In this document: piece by piece, positions 8,273-15,518 of the stretch
Layout: every line of letters starts with the position of its first letter
How positions within the stretch are numbered: position 1 is the stretch's first letter
NCBI RefSeq assembly: GCF_000687935.1
Contig: NZ_JHZZ01000001.1
Coordinates: 2,192,001 to 2,256,000 of the forward strand
From: Polaribacter sp. Hel_I_88
GTDB lineage: Bacteria; Bacteroidota; Bacteroidia; Flavobacteriales; Flavobacteriaceae
Length of the DNA: 64,000 nucleotides
Reading direction: 5' to 3'
Notes under the pieces: generated by a model
Database searches by the model: none
What the model was told of the DNA's origin: nothing
Seen by the model: only the letters and a program-made list of their open reading frames with translations
Made by a program: the position numbers and the translations under genes

Positions 8273-8521
8273 ATGTTTATAGTCTACATTTTATTTAGCG
8301 AAAAATTAAATAAATATTATATCGGTTTTACTAGCGATTTAAATGCTAGAATAATCCGTCATAATCAGGGAGGAAATTCATTCACTGGGAAAACAAATGA
8401 TTGGAAAATTGTGTATACAGAAGAATTCGAAGAAAAAACCGAAGCTATTAACAGAGAAAAACAAATAAAAGGATGGAAGAGTAGGAAGATGGTAGAAAAA
8501 TTGATTTCCTTAAAAAATTAG
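8273..8521 (+). CDS. Small single-domain GIY-YIG nuclease
   Basis: 82 aa. The GIY-YIG core is VYIL followed by KYYIGFTSDLNARIIRHN, which includes the conserved Arg. The C-terminal helix has EAINREKQIKGWKSRKM, carrying the conserved Glu and the K-W-R basic pattern of the UvrC-like/UPF0213-type small nucleases. I start at ATG 8273 because upstream in-frame codons run through the terminator and tRNA. The gene lies between an intact tRNA-Val and a palindrome-riddled tRNA-Val fragment. Its TAG stop lies in the tRNA-derived ATTAGTTGG. Biochemical role is unproven; family members cut structured or double-stranded DNA. The second small GIY-YIG gene of the window (53604) is also embedded in palindromes. 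Confidence 0.85.
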   Translation: MFIVYILFSEKLNKYYIGFTSDLNARIIRHNQGGNSFTGKTNDWKIVYTEEFEEKTEAINREKQIKGWKSRKMVEKLISLKN

Positions 8522-8701
8522 TTGGTTCCCGAAGCAAGTTCGGGACAGGTTCCCGAAGCAAGTTCGGGACAGGTTCCCGAAGCAAGTTCGGAACAGGTTC
8601 CTGAAACCCGTTTGGGGTAAATCAGAGCATTCCGAATTTACTTCGGAAGGGTCGGGGGTCCCCGAGGCAAGCTCGGGACACGTCGAATCCCTCATTGCCC
8701 A
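8512..8701 (+). pseudogene. tRNA-Val remnant with multiple hairpin insertions
   Basis: The tRNA can be followed in pieces: TTAGTTGGTT, then TCAGAGCA, then GGGTCGGGGGT, then TCGAATCCCTCATTGCCCA. Between the first two pieces lie three tandem 24-base units with core CCCGAAGCAAGTTCGGGA and a fourth degenerate unit. Inside the T loop, at GGT^TC, lies a 23-base unit with core CCCGAGGCAAGCTCGGG. The anticodon stem is replaced by TTCCGAA/TTCGGAA around TTTAC. The 5' acceptor strand is lost, so it is non-functional. It records several rounds of hairpin insertion. Confidence 0.85.
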
Positions 8702-8711
8702 CATCAATCAC

Positions 8712-8742
8712 AATCCTGATGAATTTTTCATCAGGATTTTTT
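8712..8742 (+). terminator. Rho-independent terminator after the tRNA remnant
   Basis: The stem AATCCTGATGAA / TTCATCAGGATT with a 3-base loop is followed by a T-run. It would end transcription of the tRNA array and the GIY-YIG gene. Confidence 0.85.
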
Positions 8743-8760
8743 GTTGTCAAAAAATCAGAA

Positions 8761-9125
8761 GCTTGCTTCATGATTTTTTGAAAACAAAAAAGACTACAGG
8801 AGCGGAGCTCATGAGGATTGTATTTGCAGTAGCGGTTTCAATAAGGGATCTGCAATCCCTCATTGCCTACTTAAAAGGCAATCTAAAAAGTATTGAGCCT
8901 TGTCATGCTGAACTTGTTTCAGCATCTTAACATATTATGAATCAAACACTATAAGAACCTGAAATAAATTCAGGTTGACAATAAATTTATTTTTTTAGAA
9001 AGCCTTTTTTTTTAAAAAGCTTACTTCATGATTTTTTGAAAACAAAAAAGACTACAGGAGCGGAGCTCATGAGGATTGTATTTGCAGTAGCGGTTTCAAT
9101 AAGGGATATCCAATCCCTCATTGCC
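8761..9125 (+). repeat. Two direct repeats, each ending in a tRNA-Val 3'-end fragment
   Basis: Segments 8761-8867 and 9019-9125 are nearly identical (offset 258). Each contains CAGGAGCGGAGCTCATGAGG and AGCGGTTTCAATAAGGGAT, and ends AATCCCTCATTGCC, which matches the T-arm and acceptor strand of the tRNA-Val genes upstream. A family B palindrome lies between them. They look like decayed units of a formerly longer tRNA array. Confidence 0.7.
8902..8979. repeat. Palindromic element, family B
   Basis: The left arm begins GTCATGCTGAACTTG and folds on TTTCAGCATC. The right arm runs GAACCTGAAATAAATTCAGG and ends TTGAC. Two hairpins lie within 78 bases, with GTCA/TGAC outer ends. Confidence 0.85.
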
Positions 9126-9158
9126 ACTTCATAAATTGTCTAAATGGTATTAAATTTT

Positions 9159-9236
9159 GTCATGCAGAACTTGTTTCAGTATCTTAACTTATTATGAATC
9201 AAAAACTATGAGAACCTGAAATAAATTCAGGTTGAC
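9159..9236. repeat. Palindromic element, family B
   Basis: A near-identical copy of the element at 8902, starting GTCATGCAGAACTTG and ending TTCAGGTTGAC. One arm has a base change that weakens the hairpin. Confidence 0.85.
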
Positions 9237-9360
9237 AATGGGTTTACTTTTTAGAAGTCTTTTTTTTATGTAAAGCAATATGTTATGAGAACATAATTAG
9301 GTGTTCTTAACTAAAAGATTGCTTCAGTCGTTCCTCCTTCGCAATGACGTTAGGTATTAT

Positions 9361-10287
9361 AAACTATAAGATTGCTTCACTCGTACCCTCTTCGCAATGA
9401 CGTTTGATATTCTAAACTAAAAGATTGCTTCAGTCGTGCCTCCATCGCAATGACGTTTGGTCTTCTAAATTAAAAGATTGCTTCAGTCGTGCCTCCATCG
9501 CAATGACGTTTGGTCTTCTAAATTAAAAGATTGCTTCAATCGTACCTCTTTCGCAATGACGTCCAATTCCATGTTAATCGTCTTTGCGAGGCACGAAGCA
9601 ATCTCATCGTTAAGGTTTCTAAATTTATAAAGTTTTTCGCTACTGCTGGATAGTATTAAAAGCCTTATTTATGAGTCTTTGTCAATTCAATTGATTTGTT
9701 ACTATAAGTAAAGCTTTTATCAAGCAAAAGAATTTTAACATCTAAACGAGTTCTCGATACAATTTTTTATCAAAAATCACTCGAACTGACATGTTGAAAG
9801 TTTATTTAAAGATAGAGTCTAGATTAAGTTATTGTATTTTAAACTATAAGATTGCTTCACTCGTACCTTCTTCGCAATGACGTTAGGTATTATAAACTAT
9901 AAGATTGCTTCACTCGTACCTTCTTCGCAATGACGTTTGATATTCTAAACTAAAAGATTGCTTCAGTCGTGCCTCCATCGCAATGACGTTTGGTCTTCTA
10001 AATTAAAAGATTGCTTCAATCGTACCTCTTTCGCAATGACGTCCAATTCCATGTTAATCGTCTTTGCGAGGCACGAAGCAATCTCATCGTTAAGGTTTCT
10101 AAATTTATAAAGTTTTTCGCTACTGCTGGATAGTATTAAAAGCCTTATTTATGAGTCTTTGTCAATTCAATTGATTTGTTACTATAAGTAAAGCTTTTAT
10201 CAAGCAAAAGAATTTTAACATCTAAACGAGTTCTCGATACAATTTTTTATCAAAAATCACTCGAACTGACATGTTGAAAGTTTATTT
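9361..10287. repeat. 480-bp tandem duplication inside the repeat field
   Basis: The segment 9361-9807 recurs at 9841-10287. From 9481 and 9961 onward the two copies read identically for about 327 bases. The copies differ in phase in the first part, where the family A units slip. The identity implies a recent duplication or gene conversion. Each copy carries a family D element (9749-9790 and 10229-10270), which runs from GTTCTCGATACAATTTTTTA to CACTCGAACTGAC. Confidence 0.85.
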
Positions 10288-10403
10288 GAATTCTAAACTA
10301 AAAGATTATTTCAGTCGTACCTCCTTTGCAATGACGTATCAACACCTTTAGTGTATTTTAGAATTTAAGAAAAATAAAAGTAAGTCTTTATTTTTTATGA
10401 AGC

Positions 10404-10480
10404 TTGTGCTGAACATGTTTCAGTGTCTTAACATATTGGTAATCAAATAATATAAGAACCTGAAATAAATTCAGGTTGAC
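10404..10480. repeat. Palindromic element, family B, with degraded left end
   Basis: The left arm GTGCTGAACATGTTTCAGTG lacks the outer GTCA. The right arm GAACCTGAAATAAATTCAGG ends in TTGAC. Otherwise it resembles the copies at 8902 and 9159. Confidence 0.7.
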
Positions 10481-11026
10481 AATGGTTTTACTTTTTAGAA
10501 GTCTTTTTTTTTATGTAAAGCAATATAGATAGTATGAGAACATAATTAGGTGTTCTAAACTATAAGATTGCTTCAGTCGTACCTTCTACGCAATGACGTT
10601 TGGTATTCTAAACTCAAAGATTGTTTCAGTCGTTCCTATTGAATCAAGTTCAGCATACATCCTTCGTAATGACGTGTAGTATTCTAAACTATAAGATTGC
10701 TTCAATCGTTCCTCTTTCGCAATGACGTTTGGTATTTTTAACTAAAAGATTGCTTCAGTCGTACCTCTTGCGTAATGACGTTGGGTATTCTAAACTAAAA
10801 GATTGCTTCAATCGTTCCTCTTTCGCAATGACGTTTGGTATTTTCAACTAAAAGATTGCTTCAGTCGTACCTTCTTCGTAATGACGTTTGGTCTTCTACA
10901 CTAAAGGATTGCTTCAATCGTTACTCCTTCGTAATGACGTTTGGTCTTCTACACTAAAAGATTGCTTCAGATGTACCTCTATCGCAATGAGGGTTTAATT
11001 AGTGAAGTAGAATGACGATGGTGGTC

Positions 11027-11072
11027 ATAAAAAAAGGCTGTCTAAAAAAATTATTTTTCAAACAGCCTCTTG
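11027..11072 (-). terminator. Terminator of the 250-aa gene
   Basis: On the minus strand, GAGGCTGTTTGAAAAATAA pairs with AGACAGCC and is followed by a T-run (A-run 11027-11034 on the plus strand). The same GGCTGTCT/AGACAGCC stem type occurs between gldJ and murF. Confidence 0.85.
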
Positions 11073-11087
11073 TGTTGAAGTGGTTTG

Positions 11088-11840
11088 TTAAACCATACTT
11101 ACTAATTTTAAGGCATTGAAAGCACCGTTGTTTAATTGGTACAAATCGCCATTTAGTTCTTGTAGAAACTCTATTTTTAATAAAAATAGTTCTACGCCAG
11201 TTCCTGAAGCTGGGGTTGTAAAAGAGAAGGTAATGTTGCTACTTGTGCTATCGATGGCCAAGGTTTCTACATTGCTTGCTACTAACTCGCTATCGAAAGA
11301 GGTAAAGTCGTAGTTTGCATGATAGGCACTCATTTTTACATGTGTTGCGCCTTTCGGGTTTGCTAGCATGATGTTTGGGGTAAAATCGCCAAGACTTATT
11401 TCTTTGCTTGTTGTGTTTATCACATAATTTTGCAAGAGTACCGTATCTAAAGGTGCATTCTTGTTAAAATCAAATCCTACTAATTGCACTTTGGCTTCTG
11501 CTTCTTGAATACCGATGCTTACTTTTCGTTCGCCTCGACCAGAAGTGGTGTCATAGTTTTTGACTTTAAACAAATTACTAGACAAGCGTGTGGTCTTTGT
11601 GCGGTCTTTTACATTTGTTAAAGCGCCTACCAAGGCTCTTCGAAACTGTTTGCCGCTTTTTGCTACCTCTGCAAATTCTGAGTTGTTTTCTCGGGTTCTT
11701 GCAAAGGAAGGGTCGTTTAAAATACGTTCCTTTTTTACACCGCCTTTGGTTCTTACATAATACTGCCCATCGGCTTTTTTGTAGAAGGTCATCCCATCCA
11801 AGGTGCCTTCGATTTTTAATAATGACTTTAATTTTGCCAT
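11088..11840 (-). CDS. Unknown 250-aa protein
   Basis: Not assigned to a named family. The N-terminal third (about 1-95) is basic, with the pattern KLEGTLDG-like LKIEGTLDGMTFYKKADG, then RTKGGVKKERILNDPSFARTRENNSEF and RTKTTRLSSNLFKVK. The rest is strand-rich with Ser/Thr runs. No signal peptide or membrane segment is seen. From memory, similar proteins with the EGTLDGxTFYK and RTRENNSEF motifs occur as uncharacterised genes in flavobacteria; this needs a search. Start is the only good ATG and its terminator is clear. It is transcribed away from the unknown 360-aa gene, with a 419-base intergenic region between. It lies in a repeat-bounded accessory block that also took an IS3 insertion. Confidence 0.7.
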   Translation of the reverse strand: MAKLKSLLKIEGTLDGMTFYKKADGQYYVRTKGGVKKERILNDPSFARTRENNSEFAEVAKSGKQFRRALVGALTNVKDRTKTTRLSSNLFKVKNYDTTSGRGERKVSIGIQEAEAKVQLVGFDFNKNAPLDTVLLQNYVINTTSKEISLGDFTPNIMLANPKGATHVKMSAYHANYDFTSFDSELVASNVETLAIDSTSSNITFSFTTPASGTGVELFLLKIEFLQELNGDLYQLNNGAFNALKLVSMV

Positions 11841-12259
11841 GATTCTAAATTTTAAATTATAATTATTATATACACATTAGGGCTAGTGAAAAACACTTTG
11901 TCTGCAGCTAGGGTGTTGACACTGAATCCGAATGATGTTGTAAAGTTAGCGGTTTTTTAGACTGGGTTTTGGGGTTTGTTGGAGTCCTTTGGAAAGCTTT
12001 GGTATCTTTTACGCTATTTTCCTTTTTGTCAGTGTTTTTCCATATTTTCCGCTCACTTTAAACAAAAGCTGTATAGGCTTTATATAGGCTTTGTACTGGC
12101 TTTGTATTCAGGATGCATAGGTTTAACTAAAATGTTAACGTACGTATAGATCTTTTGCATAAAGCACAGGTTTTCTTTACATTGTTACTATCCTGTTGAG
12201 AAGTTTGTATCTTTTGTGTTAAAATTGATTAGAATTCTTATTATTTTGCCATAAAAAAA
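11841..12259. other. Divergent intergenic region with short iterated motif
   Basis: This gene-free 419-base region separates two divergent unknown genes. At 12068-12109 four imperfect units (GCTGTATAG, GCTTTATATAG, GCTTTGTACTG, GCTTTGTATTC) start at 12068, 12077, 12088 and 12099, close to one helical turn apart. That could be an operator. TATCTTTTG near 12208, about 50 bases before the 12260 start, resembles the -7 box with one extra T. No RNA gene is seen. Confidence 0.45.
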
Positions 12260-13342
12260 ATGAAAAACGAAAATATTGAATATGAGAGCAATCGATTTGA
12301 CACTATCAACCCTTTTTTAATTTCGGGGATTTATAGAATTGAAGACCTTGATCTAACATTAACGGATGCCCAAATTATGGCTGTTTTTGTGCGGAATTTT
12401 AGTTGCTATTTGTATTATCACTATGATATCGGGCACGCTCCTTATGATGGTGATGGTTCTCCTAGTATATTGTTGCACAAAATTAAATTTGGCAAAAATT
12501 ACAATAAATTTTTTTCTTACAATAAACTTGAGGAGTTTGCAGAGGCGGAGTTGTTTCAGTTTACAATTGAAAAGTTACCCGAAGCGATGCTTTATGTACA
12601 TTTTATTAAAACGCATAAGGCATGTTTTAAAACCATAGATCGGTTGTTTGCCTCTAATCTGCATTTTGAGAATATCATGGATTCCTCTTATAGGGGTTAT
12701 ATTCAAACTTTGAATTTGTCTGTACATAATTTGGAAATAATTGAAATTGACGAAGCATTTAATTTATTAGCGAGCATTATTCTTAAAGAAGTATATTCTA
12801 GTTTGCTTTTTGAATCAGACTTTAATCTTTGTAACTTCCAGGCAACGAAGGAGGCGTTGGATACTGTTATTTTTCATTTGAATAATCGTTTGTTGTTTGA
12901 AGATCAGAAAAGACAACTTCAAGTTAGTGCGCTTTTGTGGTTTGCGCAATTTATAGATACGCTTTGTTTTGAATTGAAAATTGAAGAACCTCCTGCTTTT
13001 GTCCATCAAATTAAAAATTATTTTTCTTCTAAGTTGCCTTTGGCTGGTTTGCAAGATACCCCTGATTATCCGCAGGTTATTTTTGCCAGTTACCAAGGTT
13101 ATCATTTGTTTGATACGCTCGCAAAGGGTTTGAGTACGAAAGTAGTGATTAGTTTTTTGTATCGTTTTCTGTATGAGAAAGGCCATATTTTGGTGAAAGA
13201 TACTCCTTTTAGAGCTTGGTATAATGCGCAGGATTACGCTATTCAATTAACTACAGCTACTGAAACGCTGAAAAATAGTAAGAGTGTAGATCGAGAGCAG
13301 TTTGTTGTTATTGTGGCGGATTTGTTGGGAGTGGAGATGTGA
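12260..13342 (+). CDS. Unknown 360-aa protein
   Basis: No family recognised. It is a predicted soluble, helix-rich protein with many aromatic residues. The N-terminus MKNENIEYESNRFDTINPFL is polar. The middle (about 85-270) is a series of amphipathic helices. The C-terminal third contains ISFLYRFLYEKGHILVKDTP followed by FRAWYNAQDY. No signal peptide, membrane helix, P-loop, nuclease or HTH motif is evident. It is divergent from the 250-aa gene and lies upstream of two small paralogous genes (15318, 15519), from which an IS3 element now separates it. Whether these genes form one system is inference from position only. Confidence 0.7.
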   Translation: MKNENIEYESNRFDTINPFLISGIYRIEDLDLTLTDAQIMAVFVRNFSCYLYYHYDIGHAPYDGDGSPSILLHKIKFGKNYNKFFSYNKLEEFAEAELFQFTIEKLPEAMLYVHFIKTHKACFKTIDRLFASNLHFENIMDSSYRGYIQTLNLSVHNLEIIEIDEAFNLLASIILKEVYSSLLFESDFNLCNFQATKEALDTVIFHLNNRLLFEDQKRQLQVSALLWFAQFIDTLCFELKIEEPPAFVHQIKNYFSSKLPLAGLQDTPDYPQVIFASYQGYHLFDTLAKGLSTKVVISFLYRFLYEKGHILVKDTPFRAWYNAQDYAIQLTTATETLKNSKSVDREQFVVIVADLLGVEM

Positions 13343-13440
13343 AGATTAAAGTGGGAAGTGGGAAGTCGTTGGTGGTTAGTTGGTGGTGTTTAGTGGTTAG
13401 AGTTTAGAGGTTAGTGTTTAGTGGGCAGTGTTCATTCTGT
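13343..13440. repeat. Low-complexity GTTAGTGTTTAGTGG spacer (left of IS)
   Basis: The spacer consists of GTGGGAAGTGGGAAG, GTTGGTGGTTAG and TTAGTGTTTAGTGG words. The same texture resumes after the IS (GTGGGCAGTAAGCAGTGGCAG from 14763), so the IS landed inside one such spacer. Confidence 0.65.
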
Positions 13441-13484
13441 ATGTCCCTGATATAGGTTGACCACTTTAACCAAAGTGCAAACTA

Positions 13485-13883
13485 ATGAAAGCAAATTTAA
13501 AACAATTAAAGAAAAGTAGAATTTATTCAGAAGAATTTAAGCGAGAAATTGTAAAAGATTTTGAATCTGGAAGGTTTAGTGTTTTACAATTGAAAAAATT
13601 ACATAGTATTTCTGATGTAACTATTTACAAATGGATTCATAAATTCTCTACCTTTAACGAAAAAGGATCAAGAGTGGTTGAGAAGAAAGATAGTAGTTCT
13701 GAAAAATTGAAAAAACTAGAAGCTCGTGTTAAAGAACTTGAAGGAATTGTGGGGCGTAAACAAATTGCTATAGATTATTTAGAGAAGACTATAGAAATTG
13801 CAAGTGATGAATTAAATGTGGATATTAAAAAAAATTCCAATACTCTACAATCTGCTGGTTTCGCAAAAACAAATCAAAAATAA
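13485..13883 (+). CDS. IS3-family transposase OrfA (helix-turn-helix)
   Basis: 132 aa. The N-terminal HTH has YSEEFKREIVKDFESGRFSV, then LKKLHSISDVTIYKWIHKF, followed by a leucine-zipper-like coiled coil (about 70-110, LKKLEARVKELEGIVGRKQ). This is the standard OrfA that binds the terminal repeats. It lies in a different frame from OrfB, which starts 9 bases after the OrfA stop. A programmed frameshift fusion, as in other IS3 members, is possible but not demonstrated. Confidence 0.92.
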   Translation: MKANLKQLKKSRIYSEEFKREIVKDFESGRFSVLQLKKLHSISDVTIYKWIHKFSTFNEKGSRVVEKKDSSSEKLKKLEARVKELEGIVGRKQIAIDYLEKTIEIASDELNVDIKKNSNTLQSAGFAKTNQK

Positions 13884-13891
13884 ATTATAGC

Positions 13892-14728
13892 ATGAATCAA
13901 CTTTATAAAGTTATTGATATTAGCAAACAAGCTGTTTATCAATATGAAAAAAGACAAGCTATATTTGATCATCAATTATCTCAATTGATTTTAGAAGCTG
14001 ATGATTTGCGTTTAGATCATCCTGGTTGTGGAGTAGAAAAAATGTACACTATATTAAATCCTGAATTTATAGGACGTGATCGATTTGTAAATACTATGAT
14101 GAGTTTAGGTTACAGAATTAAAAAGGTTAAGAATTATAAAAGAACCACTATTGCTGGTAAAAAGTTTTATCCAAATTTAATAAAAGGATTAAAAATTGAC
14201 AAACCTAGTAATGTATGGCAATCAGATATTACTTACTTACCTTTAAATGGTAAACATTATTATGCAGTATTTATAATAGATGTTTACACAAAAAAAATTG
14301 TAGGTTATAAAGTGTCAGATAATATGAGAGCAGAAGCTAATTTAACTGCTTTAAAAATGGCTTTGAAAGATAATCAGGCTCCTATAATCCATCATTCAGA
14401 TAGAGGAAGTCAATATACTTATGGCAAATATTTAGACCTTTTAAAATTGAATCAAACCAAGATAAGTATGTGTTATAGTGGCTTAGATAATGCGTATGCA
14501 GAAAGAATCAATAGAACTATAAAAGAAGAATATTTAAGCTACTGGAACCCTAAAACATTTAATCAATTAAAAAATAATGTAAAAAAGGCAGTGGAAAATT
14601 ACAATAACACTAGAACTCATAAACATTTACCTAATATGAATCCTGTAGAATTTGAAAAATATTGGGCAACTTTATCAAATAATAATAAACCAAATATTAC
14701 TATTTTTAACAACGAAATAAATAACTAA
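13892..14728 (+). CDS. IS3-family transposase OrfB (DDE integrase core)
   Basis: 278 aa with an rve-type catalytic domain. Acidic residues are D112 (WQSDITYL), D170 (HHSDRGSQYTY) and E204 (DNAYAERINRTIKEEY). The gap between the second D and the E is 33 residues, two fewer than the usual 35 of IS3, because the loop reads CYSGLDN. The C-terminus YNNTRTHKHLPNMNPVEF is typical. All catalytic residues are present, so it may be functional. OrfB would catalyse strand cleavage and transfer. Confidence 0.93.
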   Translation: MNQLYKVIDISKQAVYQYEKRQAIFDHQLSQLILEADDLRLDHPGCGVEKMYTILNPEFIGRDRFVNTMMSLGYRIKKVKNYKRTTIAGKKFYPNLIKGLKIDKPSNVWQSDITYLPLNGKHYYAVFIIDVYTKKIVGYKVSDNMRAEANLTALKMALKDNQAPIIHHSDRGSQYTYGKYLDLLKLNQTKISMCYSGLDNAYAERINRTIKEEYLSYWNPKTFNQLKNNVKKAVENYNNTRTHKHLPNMNPVEFEKYWATLSNNNKPNITIFNNEINN

Positions 14729-14754
14729 AAACGGTCAACTCTAATCAGGGATGT

Positions 14755-15317
14755 TCATTCAGTGGGCAGTAAGCAGTGGCAGTTGGCAGTGGTGAGTGTT
14801 GCGTTGGGTGTTTGAAGATAGGAGTTTGTTGTGGGGTTTGATAGATAAGGATACTTATTCTTAAGGATAGTAATTGCATACAGTGTTTGCATTTTTAATT
14901 GTGTGAAATACCCTGAAGGCAATCTTGCTTATGCATCAACCCTATTTTTTTGTTTTAAAATATTGGTATAACCTGTTGTGCATTTTGATGAAATGCTGTC
15001 AATTTGAATGAATTTAACGATTGAAATGCCTGAAATTTGTAACGAGAAGAAGAATTTTAGTTACTAACCTAGTTCTCGATACAATTTTTTATCAAAAATC
15101 ACACGAACTGACATTGTGGAATCCATCTTAAATTCAAAATTCAATATTTAAAATGTAAAACAAGTTGTTGTAATATGTTGATAATCAGCACTAAGAAAAG
15201 TAGCGGAGTAAAGTACTGTGTTTTTCGGAGAACTAGGCTGATTTTCGATAAAACTCCTTTTTGCTTTTTTTTAGTTTGCATAGAAAGTGGCTAGTTTTGT
15301 ACTATATCTATGTAATT
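14755..15317. other. Gene-free stretch right of the IS, with one family D palindrome
   Basis: The first 75 bases continue the GTGGCAGTTGGCAG low-complexity spacer. The element at 15072-15112 (GTTCTCGATACAATTTTTTA ... CGAACTGAC) is a third copy of family D seen at 9749 and 10229, so this sequence is dispersed. Read on the minus strand it begins GTCAGTTCG. No RNA gene or long ORF is supported in the remainder. Confidence 0.6.
15292..15299 (+). promoter_or_regulatory. -7 promoter box upstream of the small paralogue pair
   Basis: TAGTTTTG exactly fits TAnnTTTG and lies 19 bases before the ATG at 15318. No well-spaced TTG is present upstream, so the promoter is only partly supported. Confidence 0.4.
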
Positions 15318-15515
15318 ATGAGAGTATTTAAGAGTACCGTAGTTTTTGAGCGTGAGTTGGCTTTGTTTTTAGGCTGTCATATTAAAACGGCTAAAAAGTA
15401 TTATCAACGCATGCGCGATCATTATCAAAAGGAGGCTCATGGGTTGTTGAGTTTGGAGGAAGTAGCTTCTTATTATCAGTTGCCTGTTGAGGTATTGCAA
15501 ACCTTTGAACAATAA
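15318..15515 (+). CDS. Small HTH-like protein of unknown function (paralogue 1)
   Basis: 65 aa from ATG 15318; an upstream TTG at 15261 lies before the putative promoter and is unlikely. The sequence FERELALFLGCHIKTAKKYYQRMRDHYQ, followed by LLSLEEVASYYQLPVEVL, has the helix-turn-helix look of small DNA-binding proteins. The next gene, 3 bases downstream, encodes a divergent paralogue with the same order of motifs (xALYxxxCYETARKEY, then LTFRDLICYYDP). They are probably translated together and may act as a heteromer. Function unknown; regulation of nearby unknown genes is only a possibility. Confidence 0.6.
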   Translation: MRVFKSTVVFERELALFLGCHIKTAKKYYQRMRDHYQKEAHGLLSLEEVASYYQLPVEVLQTFEQ

Positions 15516-15518
15516 GAC

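Larger units (their letters stand above)
9301..11010. repeat. Field of family A palindromic repeats (gene-free)
   Basis: About twenty units of the form AAGATTGCTTC-N-TCGT-CCTC-TTCGCAATGACG follow one another, separated by TTTGGTATTCTAAACTA-like linkers. Some carry the inverted partner GTCTTTGCGAGGCACGAAGC, giving GTCA...TGAC outer ends like the other families. No reading frame, RNA gene or promoter is convincing here. Arrays of this density suggest local amplification by recombination. Confidence 0.8.
13445..14750 (+). mobile_element. IS3-family insertion sequence, complete, 1306 bp
   Basis: The ends are imperfect inverted repeats: left CCCTGATATAGGTTGACC, right (reverse complement) CCCTGATTAGAGTTGACC, 14 of 18 matching. 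They are flanked by the direct 4-bp duplication ATGT at 13441-13444 and 14751-14754. The element holds two transposase ORFs in different frames. Size and organisation fit the IS3 family. The intact ends, target duplication and ORFs suggest a recent and possibly still active insertion. Confidence 0.92.

Noticed and set aside
8026..8701. Interrupted tRNAs as functional tRNAs with intron-like inserts
   Set aside because: One lacks everything after the anticodon stem and the other lacks the 5' acceptor strand, so neither can fold into a tRNA.
8510..8707. Minus-strand frame with repeated TCFGNLSRTCFGN
   Set aside because: Generated by the tandem 24-base hairpin units inside the tRNA remnant; not a protein.
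9301..11010. CRISPR-like regular repeats
   Set aside because: Family A units are palindromic and varied, the linkers are themselves repeats, and spacing is irregular.
12260..13342. RteC-like regulator assignment for the 360-aa gene
   Set aside because: No convincing shared motif beyond general helical character.
13445..14750. Left IS end placed at TGTCCC to give TG...CA termini
   Set aside because: The right end would not match; CCCTGAT...ATCAGGG with ATGT duplicated on both sides fits better.
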